Shown in pieces: positions 33,822 through 40,908 of a stretch of DNA of 64,000 nucleotides (positions are counted from its first letter, which is position 1; every line of letters begins with the position of its first letter). Origin of the DNA: JBDWFY01 sp965275915. GTDB taxonomy: Bacteria; Pseudomonadota; Alphaproteobacteria; Rhizobiales; Stappiaceae. The stretch is from assembly GCA_965275915.1 (NCBI GenBank), contig CBDHYI010000008.1, forward strand, positions 868,001 through 932,000. Reading direction: 5' to 3'. The notes under the pieces were generated by a model that made no database searches, was not told the origin of the DNA, and saw only the letters and a program-made list of their open reading frames with translations. The position numbers and the translations under genes were made by a program.

Positions 33822-34496
33822 CTACCCGGAACGCTGCGCGGCGTCGGCAATTGCCTGAACATGAACCTCTGCGCAATCAAACGTCTCAAATCCCGGCTCC
33901 TGACCGTCAAACGCCAGGAAGAAATCGGTGCCGGCAAGAAGAATGACCTCGGCGCCCGACACTGCCATTTTTTGCCCCGCCTCAAAAAACGTGGAGCGCT
34001 GGTCTTCTGTCACGCGAACCGACAGCGCCATGTCGACATAGGCCCGATGAACTTTTTCGATGTCGGCTTCGGATGGAACGAGAATTTCGGCCGATTGAAT
34101 ACCACCGTAAAACCTTGTCTTCATCGCTGTATCGGTTCCCAGAATTCCGGCACGTTTTATTCCGCGGGAGGAAAGATGGTCGTCCATCAACTCGATGAGA
34201 TCGATGATGGGAAGCGGACAGATTTTTCGAAATTCATTGATGCAGAAGTGACCGCCAATCGATGTTATTGCGACCGCCTGAGCCCCTGCCTTGACCAGTC
34301 GCTCCGTCAGCTTCAGAAAAATCTCGGCCTGGGGCTGCGGCGCGCGGGCTTCAAAGTTCCTGACGAGCGTCGGGGCATCCGCGTGAACGATGGTCAGATC
34401 AAGGGGTGCTCCGGCCGCCTTCATGGCATCTATGAGACCGCGATAATAAAGATCCGTGGCGGCCGGTCCGATGCCGCCGATCAGTCCTACATGCAT
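33822..34496 (-). CDS. Aspartate/glutamate racemase-family protein lacking both catalytic Cys
   Basis: 224 residues with the racemase fold: HVGLIGGIGPAATDLYYRGLID, then LVKAGAQAVAITSIGGHF where active members have CTNTMH, and GAEVILLAGTDFFLA where they have GCTE. So the first Cys is Thr and the second is Gly, and two-base racemase chemistry cannot work. The fold is otherwise intact. It may hydrolyse or isomerise without Cys, or bind a ligand. It is divergent from a class V aminotransferase (start 34767), which may share its substrate. Confidence 0.8.
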   Translation of the reverse strand: MHVGLIGGIGPAATDLYYRGLIDAMKAAGAPLDLTIVHADAPTLVRNFEARAPQPQAEIFLKLTERLVKAGAQAVAITSIGGHFCINEFRKICPLPIIDLIELMDDHLSSRGIKRAGILGTDTAMKTRFYGGIQSAEILVPSEADIEKVHRAYVDMALSVRVTEDQRSTFFEAGQKMAVSGAEVILLAGTDFFLAFDGQEPGFETFDCAEVHVQAIADAAQRSG

Positions 34497-34766
34497 GATG
34501 ATTCCTCCGGAAAGTACCGTATCTCCAACATATATAAGGGTCAGGCAGGTGCCACCTCACCGCGAGCTGGATAGTCGTTCCTGATAATAAAGGAAATAGC
34601 ACTGGCCATATCCCGCATCTGTGGCCGTGCCTGCCAGCTTCCGTCAATTTATGGGACCAGTCCGAGATTGACGGACCATGTCCCTTGCGACCGGTCGCTT
34701 CTCTTACTAATGCTTGCCTCAGGTTTTCGTGTGCACCTTTCTGACAGTCTGTGGGAGGAAACATCC

Positions 34767-35879
34767 ATGTCCAAAGTCGATCCTGACGGCCTCGCCGAAT
34801 TTTCGGTTGTCTTCACGGACCGGTCGCTGAACCATATGTCGCAAGTGTTTCAGGGTGTCATGAACGATATCTATGGAATCCTGAAAGATGTCTACAACGC
34901 TGAAGCCGTCATAGTCGTTCCCGGAGGCGGTACCTATGCGATGGAGGCTGTCGCCCGGCAGTTTGCCACCGGAAAAAAAGCACTGGTGATCCGGAACGGC
35001 TGGTTCTCGTACCGATGGACGCAGATTTTCGAAGCAGGTGATATTCCGGGCGAAGAGATTGTGCTGAAAGCCCGCCAGACGGGCAATCACGCGACGGCGC
35101 CTTTCGCACCCCATCCGATTGCCGATGTCGTCAAAAAGATCGAGGAAGAAAAACCCGACATCGTGTTTGCGCCTCATGTGGAGACATCTGCGGGGCTGAT
35201 GCTGCCGGACGATTACATAACCGCCGCCGCCGAAGCAGCCCATGCCGCGGGCGGCTTGTTTGTTCTGGACTGCATTGCTTCAGGCGCAATCTGGGTCGAT
35301 ATGGAAAAGACCGGCGTCGATATCCTGATCAGCGCACCGCAGAAGGGCTGGAGCGCCTCTCCGTCCGCGGGGCTGGTGATGCTGAGTGCGCGGGCCGTGG
35401 AACGATTGGCAAACACCAAAAGCAGCAGCTTCGCGGTGGATCTGGGCAAGTGGCACCAGATCATGCAGGCCTATGTCAATGGTGGACATGCCTATCATGC
35501 AACCATGCCGACCGACGCCCTCAAAGCCTTCCGGGACACCATGGTCGAAACCCGCGAGATCGGTTTTGAAGCGGTGCGTGAGCGGCAGGCGGCCCTGGGA
35601 GAAGCCGTGCGTTCCATGTTGGCGAGGAATGGTCATCAGAGTGTCGCCGCATCGGGCTATGAGGCCCCCGGTGTCGTCGTCAGTTATACCGACGATCCGG
35701 ACATTCAAAACGGCAAGAAGTTCGCAGCACAAGGGCTTCAAATCGCAGCGGGCGTTCCGCTGATGTGCGATGAGCCAACCGGATTTTCGACGTTCCGCAT
35801 CGGTCTTTTCGGGCTCGATAAGCTGGAAGATGTGGATGCGGCGGTTGCGAAGCTTGAGACAGCGGTTAAAGGGCTCTGA
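34767..35879 (+). CDS. Class V PLP aminotransferase (alanine-glyoxylate type)
   Basis: Pyridoxal-phosphate enzyme of 370 residues from ATG 34767 (GGGAGGAAAC ahead). Landmarks: VVPGGGTYAMEAVARQFATGKKALVIRNGWFSYRW, AGLMLPDD, FVLDCIASGAIWVDMEKTGVDILISAPQKGWS, where the Lys of QKGWS should form the Schiff base and the preceding Asp pairs with the ring nitrogen, and the C-terminal FRIGLFGLDKLEDV. The group acts as Ser/Ala-glyoxylate or 2-aminoethylphosphonate-type transaminases. Substrate unknown. Divergent from the racemase-like gene; a shared promoter region of about 270 bp lies between. Confidence 0.9.
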   Translation: MSKVDPDGLAEFSVVFTDRSLNHMSQVFQGVMNDIYGILKDVYNAEAVIVVPGGGTYAMEAVARQFATGKKALVIRNGWFSYRWTQIFEAGDIPGEEIVLKARQTGNHATAPFAPHPIADVVKKIEEEKPDIVFAPHVETSAGLMLPDDYITAAAEAAHAAGGLFVLDCIASGAIWVDMEKTGVDILISAPQKGWSASPSAGLVMLSARAVERLANTKSSSFAVDLGKWHQIMQAYVNGGHAYHATMPTDALKAFRDTMVETREIGFEAVRERQAALGEAVRSMLARNGHQSVAASGYEAPGVVVSYTDDPDIQNGKKFAAQGLQIAAGVPLMCDEPTGFSTFRIGLFGLDKLEDVDAAVAKLETAVKGL

Positions 35880-35958
35880 GATTGCGGGTTGGGGTATGGA
35901 TTCATAAATTGACCTGAAATGGTTTGAGTCAGTTTTGTGGATGGGTTTCCGGACCGGT

Positions 35959-36042
35959 TCAGGCATGTTTTTGCGAGACTTCGCCAGCCAGCATCGCCAT
36001 CAGATCTTCCAGGCTCAAGGGTTTTGACAGCAGATACCCCAT
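35959..36042 (-). pseudogene. Remnant of an EAL-type domain C-terminus
   Basis: In the minus frame, MGYLLSKPLSLEDLMAMLAG then EVSQKHA and a stop (TGA at 35959-35961) resemble the end of an EAL phosphodiesterase (G-Y-L-F-S-K/R-P-L-P). Upstream the frame is soon interrupted (TAA about 24 bases before). Only this tail is visible; the rest of 35880-36203 shows nothing I recognise. Confidence 0.45.
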
Positions 36043-36203
36043 TTTGCTGAATGACCTAAATGTTTAGCATCTAAATCTCTATGAAACGCTGATAAATTCC
36101 TGACATTATTGAACTCATAAAACTGCATTTGACTTCTGATCCGTCGATTTTTTCAGGTTAATTTAGAACATGCTGGGTGCGCCAAAGCAAAGAGACGACA
36201 AAA

Positions 36204-36815
36204 ATGGATTCTAGACAGGCAGAAGAAGCAATGGAGACGCAACACCACCGGGAATTGGCTGCGAGCCTTTTGTTGAAAAGAGGTCATTTTGCGTATGAGT
36301 CCGGCCATCATGGCGATCTGTGGCTCGAACTCGATACGCTCTTTAAAGAACCGGCACGAACGGATCGTTGGATAGGGTCGCTGTGCGAAGCGGTATCGCA
36401 TCTGGACTTCGATCTTGTCTGCGGACCATTGGTCGGCGGAGCCCTGGTCGGCTATGCCATGGCAACGCACATGGGAAAGGGGTGCGTCTATTCCGAACGT
36501 CATGTCTTGACGGAGGGCAAAGCATCTTATGTTCTCCCGCCTGTACAGCGCGCCTTCGTTGCGCAGAAGAAAGTCCTGCTTGTCGATGATGCAATCAACG
36601 CGGGCTCAGCGGTTCGTGCGACTCACTATGAGCTTGACCGTTTTGGGGCGTCAACCGTCGGGCTGGCCGCGTTTCTGACACTGGGCAGCGCGAGGGAGCG
36701 GATGAGTGCGGAATTTGGTGCACCCTGCATTTCACTGTTGGACATGGACCGTCAGATGTGGCCGGGCGATGCATGTCCGCTGTGCGAGGCCGGCGTCCCG
36801 ATTGACACGGTGTGA
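36204..36815 (+). CDS. Orotate-type phosphoribosyltransferase
   Basis: 203-residue type I PRTase. PRPP motif VLLVDDAINAGSAV (V-DD--..G) with the acidic pair, preceded by SERHVLTEG and GKASYVLPP. Early part: LKRGHFAYESGHHGDLWLELD is the OPRT N-terminal element. So it resembles PyrE; but no pyr gene is nearby and the sequence differs from housekeeping PyrE, so it may be a paralogue for another base or a degradative role. Possible starts: 36204 (chosen), 36231. Confidence 0.8.
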   Translation: MDSRQAEEAMETQHHRELAASLLLKRGHFAYESGHHGDLWLELDTLFKEPARTDRWIGSLCEAVSHLDFDLVCGPLVGGALVGYAMATHMGKGCVYSERHVLTEGKASYVLPPVQRAFVAQKKVLLVDDAINAGSAVRATHYELDRFGASTVGLAAFLTLGSARERMSAEFGAPCISLLDMDRQMWPGDACPLCEAGVPIDTV

Positions 36816-36827
36816 ATAATCCCCGGA

Positions 36828-37535
36828 TCAGTCGGTCAGGATCAGATCTCTCATTCTGTCAATTTCTCCGGAATAGGCATCTACGGCGCCGGTTCCCTTC
36901 GGCGTCAACGTATAGATGCCGGTTTCTACGCGCTCGAACCAGCCGTAATGATCGTCGGCCATCAGTCGGCGAGCCTTCTCGACTTGTGACAGCCGCGCCA
37001 CAACTGCGGCCTTGGTCGGTCCGTTTCTGTGAAGCACGGACAGGCACCTCAAGGCATCCTGACGATACGCGGTCATCAGTCCGTTGCGTGTCGCACCGCC
37101 TTTGTTGGGGTCACCGACCCGTTTGGCGAACTCTCTCAGGAGGCGGGTCTTTTTTGTCTTTGACTGGCGTGGCCGGTACGGCGCAGGGTCAAGATGCACT
37201 TCAACGAACCGGTCTTTCATCCGCACCGTGATCAGACCCAGCCCAAGACGGCGACAGAGGCGGATATTGTTCTTGAGCGACTTCAGAAAGGTCTTCCCGG
37301 TTGACCGGGGAACCGCAACATAGACGCTGTCGCTGATCCGCTGCCGTTCGATGCCCTGATGGAAGAGCGACAGGGAGAAGCCCGTCTTGAGTTCGACGAT
37401 AACCGGTTCTTCTTCGCCCCGGACAGCGACGAGATCGGCCGGCCCGATCTCGCTTTTTACCTCATAGCCCTGGCTTTCAAGCAGTGCTTTGATCGGGTCA
37501 TAAAGATCGGTTTCAAAAATGTTCGCCGGCGCCAT
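36828..37535 (-). CDS. DUF2161 protein, PD-(D/E)XK nuclease fold
   Basis: 235 residues. N-terminal part has the nuclease-like core: DLYDPIKALLESQGYEV, then GPADLVAV (Asp) and EEPVIVELKTG (E-x-K), followed by GIERQRISDSVYVAVPR. The C-terminal part, VARLSQVEKARRLMADDHYGWFERVETGIYTLTPKG, looks like a winged helix. The family is common in alphaproteobacteria and its cellular role is unknown; DNA repair or phage-related roles are guesses. It faces the PRTase gene. Confidence 0.85.
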   Translation of the reverse strand: MAPANIFETDLYDPIKALLESQGYEVKSEIGPADLVAVRGEEEPVIVELKTGFSLSLFHQGIERQRISDSVYVAVPRSTGKTFLKSLKNNIRLCRRLGLGLITVRMKDRFVEVHLDPAPYRPRQSKTKKTRLLREFAKRVGDPNKGGATRNGLMTAYRQDALRCLSVLHRNGPTKAAVVARLSQVEKARRLMADDHYGWFERVETGIYTLTPKGTGAVDAYSGEIDRMRDLILTD

Positions 37536-37591
37536 ATCCTTTCATAACAGGAAAGCGACTTACATCGGCTTAACGGGTCAACACGGTCGGG

Positions 37592-38449
37592 TTACTTTCG
37601 TTCAAACCAGTCCCGTGCCAGAGCGGTCCACCCGCGGGGCAGACCATGCCCGCCGTCGTGGATGCACAATTTCAGCGCTCCGTTTTCGCAACTCTCGCTC
37701 CATATGCGGCAACGAAACGGTTGATCGATGGTGATTTCATCCGGGTTGGAACGGCATTGGTTGGTGGCGCGCATGAGCGAAAAAGACTCAAAGACATCGC
37801 CCTGATGCCAGTCCCGGATGCCGCGTCCCTCAAGGGGAACCTGGGTGTCGGCAAAACCGTGGACCTGAAGCAGGTTGGTCGGCTGACCGGGACATGCCGC
37901 ATCAGGGTTCGGACGCCGCAGAGCGCCTGCAACGGACACAAATCCTGCGAACCGGTCCGATGCATAACAGGCGATCATCCAGGCCATGGACCCGCCGGCA
38001 GAAAATCCGCCGACATAAAGCCGATCCGTGTCCAAGGGCACTTTCTGTGAAACGTCGTCCATGACCGCGAGACTGAACGAGACATCGTCGCGCCAGTTTC
38101 CTGTCTCCATCGGTCGGGCCGGCCAAGCCCGGATATCTGAGCCGGGCCGTTTGGCGCCGTTGGGCGCAACAATCAGATATCCCTTGTCGGAAAAATCCTG
38201 TTTCAGACCGCCGGCCCGAAACACCGATGCGCCGGAGGATCGAAAGCCGTGAAAATACATCAAGGCGGGGAGGGGGCTCGTGCCGTCCCAATCCGGTGGA
38301 AACATCAGATGATAATCGCCGCCATCAATCACGCAGGGAGCGTCGGCGCCGCATGGATGGTTTCCCTCGGACCCGGATCCGACCGAATGGGCAGTGAAGG
38401 GGACAAGGGAGAAAAACGCGGCCGTCAGAACGGAGGTAAGGTGACGCAT
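37592..38449 (-). CDS. Exported PHB-depolymerase-type esterase (LpqC/CE1-like)
   Basis: 285 residues from ATG 38449, with Sec signal RHLTSVLTAAFFSLVPFTAHS. Serine hydrolase: PALMYFHGFRSSG (oxyanion), GGFSAGGSMAWMIACYAS with nucleophile in GFSAGGS, QVPLEGRGI and IHDGGHGLPRG carrying the His. Two Cys pairs near the N-terminus (HPCGADAPC) and in LKLC suggest disulfides. Acts on short polyester, feruloyl or acyl groups outside the cytoplasm; substrate unknown. An upstream start at 38527 would mask the signal peptide. Confidence 0.88.
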   Translation of the reverse strand: MRHLTSVLTAAFFSLVPFTAHSVGSGSEGNHPCGADAPCVIDGGDYHLMFPPDWDGTSPLPALMYFHGFRSSGASVFRAGGLKQDFSDKGYLIVAPNGAKRPGSDIRAWPARPMETGNWRDDVSFSLAVMDDVSQKVPLDTDRLYVGGFSAGGSMAWMIACYASDRFAGFVSVAGALRRPNPDAACPGQPTNLLQVHGFADTQVPLEGRGIRDWHQGDVFESFSLMRATNQCRSNPDEITIDQPFRCRIWSESCENGALKLCIHDGGHGLPRGWTALARDWFERK

Positions 38450-38566
38450 CAGGCTTGGACCCGGCAGTTGATGATGCGCGGAGTGTGGCACAAGCACGGC
38501 ACGCATTAAATGGCCCGGTGCACACAATTGCGTTGACGGTTACGTGATAATTCAGGCTGCCGTTTG

Positions 38567-39193
38567 TTACTTTTCCTGAAGCGCCAACCGAATTCCGATG
38601 CCGCAATAGATACAGCCGACCACTTTTCCCTGTAACTTCAAAACTGTCGGATTTCTGCGCAGGAACGATCCGACACTGCCCCCGGCAAGGGCAAAGCCAA
38701 CAGTACTGAGAAGGCCTATCAGGACAAACAGCAGCCCCAGGATTGTCAGTTGCAGCGCGACGGCGCCATTGGCCGGATTGACAAATTGCGGCAGGAACGC
38801 CAGGAAAAACAGCGCCGATTTTGGATTGAGAATTTCCGCCAGCATCGCCTGATTGAAAGCCTGCCTGGGCGACAAGCGTTTTGTCTCCGACGCATCCAGC
38901 GCCGGCGGCTTCTCGAAGATGGCTCGAATTCCAAGATAGATGAGATATCCGGCGCCCAGATACTTCACCAGGCTGAACATGAAGGCTGAGGCCAGGATAA
39001 TGGCCGAAATGCCAAGAACCGCCATGATCGTATGAACGACGTCTCCCGCCGCGATCCCAAGGCTCGTGGCAATCCCGACACGCGTTCCGGCGCTTGTTGC
39101 CCGCGCAAGCGTCAGCAAGACCGCCGGGCCGGGGATAAGCACGAAGCCGAACAGGATGGCGATGTAGGTAAACAAGGTCGTCTGATCGATCAT
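38567..39193 (-). CDS. LysE/RhtB-family amino acid exporter
   Basis: 208-residue membrane protein from ATG 39193 with six helices. The opening FTYIAILFGFVLIPGPAVLLTLARATSAGTRVG and the GI..G..V.. stretch (GIATSLGIAAGDVVHTIMAVLG) are diagnostic, with FLAFLPQFVN after helix 3. Exports amino acids such as homoserine, threonine or lysine; which one is unknown. The longer start at 39256 adds a charged stretch and is unlikely. Confidence 0.92.
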   Translation of the reverse strand: MIDQTTLFTYIAILFGFVLIPGPAVLLTLARATSAGTRVGIATSLGIAAGDVVHTIMAVLGISAIILASAFMFSLVKYLGAGYLIYLGIRAIFEKPPALDASETKRLSPRQAFNQAMLAEILNPKSALFFLAFLPQFVNPANGAVALQLTILGLLFVLIGLLSTVGFALAGGSVGSFLRRNPTVLKLQGKVVGCIYCGIGIRLALQEK

Positions 39194-39369
39194 CTGAGGT
39201 TGTCTCTTGGTCGAAAAATGCGCTGTGAAGTGACCATAGCGGTGAGCGAAAAGCAATCCTTGTATGGGATGAGTTTGTCATGATCCCTCGCGGCGCACCT
39301 CTCATCTGACATTCCTCTGCAAATGCGCAGAATCTGCACAAACTGAAGCGCGCTGCTGCATATTGGCAT

Positions 39370-40908
39370 ATGCAGAATGACCTCATGGTCAGCACCTGTA
39401 TCAAAAACCCTGTCGCTATCGGTTTTGCTGCAGCGTCTGTCATTCTGGCGCTTGAGCCCTTGTTTTGGCTTTGGCGCACCTGGTCGGATCCTTCCTATCA
39501 CTCCCATGGTTACGTATATGGAATCCTGATCCTGATCCTGATCCTGGTCGGCTGGAGCGTCTCCAGTCCGGTGGAAGACGATCATGGGAGCTCTCAGAAC
39601 CATGCGATTGCGTTGCTCGCGCTCTCCGCGTTGATCCGATTTGCCAGTCAGGTTCTTGCGATCAACATGTTGGGCGGATTGGCACTCGCCCTGGATGTTT
39701 TCGCGATTGTAACATTGCTGAAATTGCCGTCTCGCAAAAGGTCGGTCTCTGCGTTCTGGGTTTCCTGTCTCTTTCTGTTTGCCCTGCCTGTTGAGCGTGT
39801 GCTTCAGCGCCTGCTCGGATATCCGATGCAGGAGATCTCCGCCACCGGGGCCTGCCATCTTCTGAGCCTGTTTTTTGATGAACTGACCTGCCGGGGCATC
39901 AGGATACAGGTGGCCGGACAGGATGTTCTCGTTGATCTGCCTTGCTCGGGCACCGCAAGCCTGATGCTGAGCGGAGCTGTTTTCGTATCGCTGGGCGCGC
40001 TTTATCGAACGCGGTTGCCCGTCGCACTGTTCTGGATCTTCGCGACCATTTTCCTCAGTGTTGTCGGCAACGCCATGAGGATTACCATGCTGGCATTCGG
40101 CCTTGTCTATCAGGACGATCTTGGCGGGCTGGATGTCATGGCGCAACCGCTGCACGATGGAATAGGCTATTTCACCGTTGTCTTGTCCTTGTTGCCGCTC
40201 TTCTTTTTCTATCGGTCAAGCGAGACGTCCCCGTCATCTTTGTCGCTTCCGCTTGATTTGAGCGTCCCGAAGTGGGTGCACATGCCGGCGGCGGCGGGTT
40301 TTGTCGGTCTTGCTATTGTTATCGTCTCACTGCCTCGGCAGGCCTTGGACGTTTCCCACTCTCTCCAAAAAGCATCGATGCCGCTGCAACTGCTTGGTCA
40401 CCCGCGCACCGAACAGGCACTGCTGCCCATGGAACAAGCTTACTTCGAACAATATGGCGGGACCGCTCAGAAGGCACTCTACGGTCCAATCGGCCTGACA
40501 CTGGTTCAGACAACATCGCCATTAAGGCATTTGCATTCTCCTGAGGACTGTCTTCGTGGATTGGGCTATCGCGTCGCTTTTCTCGGCACGCGATTTGAAC
40601 CGGTTCCCACAGCCCTGTTTCGTGCCGAGGGACCGGACGGCGAGGCATGGCATGTGGCGGTCACATACACAGCGAGCACCGGTTTTGCCACGTCCAATGT
40701 TGCCGAAGCAATCTGGCACTGGCTCAAACATCCGGGCAGCGAGTGGACAAGTGTTCAGAGGATCACGCCCTGGGGCATGCATGACGCGGACCGACAATCA
40801 TTTGAAGGCGCTGCAGTGTCCGCTCTTGAATTGCATGCTCCTTCGCGTGCCAGCGGCTTCGTTTCATCCGATCCATATTATTCTGACTTGCGAGGAAAAC
40901 ATTCATGA
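39370..40908 (+). CDS. Exosortase (XrtT-like) with fused EpsI-like C-terminal domain
   Basis: 512-residue membrane protease/transpeptidase that cuts C-terminal sorting signals. Residues 1-300 form the multi-helix exosortase core: DLPCSGTASLMLSG gives the active Cys (PCSG), GNAMRITML the Arg, and PLHDGIGY the His, which is the catalytic triad of the family. After the core, residues about 305-512 are outside the membrane and contain SPLRHLHSPEDCLRGLGY, the H-S-P..C..G pattern of EpsI/DUF3485 proteins, which often accompany exosortases. Start ATG 39370 or 39385. The last four bases overlap the start of the VIT-vWA gene, so the enzyme and likely substrate are translated together. The core matches exosortases; the XrtT subtype is my recollection, not checked. 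Confidence 0.85.
   Translation: MQNDLMVSTCIKNPVAIGFAAASVILALEPLFWLWRTWSDPSYHSHGYVYGILILILILVGWSVSSPVEDDHGSSQNHAIALLALSALIRFASQVLAINMLGGLALALDVFAIVTLLKLPSRKRSVSAFWVSCLFLFALPVERVLQRLLGYPMQEISATGACHLLSLFFDELTCRGIRIQVAGQDVLVDLPCSGTASLMLSGAVFVSLGALYRTRLPVALFWIFATIFLSVVGNAMRITMLAFGLVYQDDLGGLDVMAQPLHDGIGYFTVVLSLLPLFFFYRSSETSPSSLSLPLDLSVPKWVHMPAAAGFVGLAIVIVSLPRQALDVSHSLQKASMPLQLLGHPRTEQALLPMEQAYFEQYGGTAQKALYGPIGLTLVQTTSPLRHLHSPEDCLRGLGYRVAFLGTRFEPVPTALFRAEGPDGEAWHVAVTYTASTGFATSNVAEAIWHWLKHPGSEWTSVQRITPWGMHDADRQSFEGAAVSALELHAPSRASGFVSSDPYYSDLRGKHS

Noticed and set aside
33690..34574. 294-residue plus-strand frame
   Set aside because: Runs antisense to the racemase-like gene, which has clear family motifs; no RBS or signal peptide of its own.
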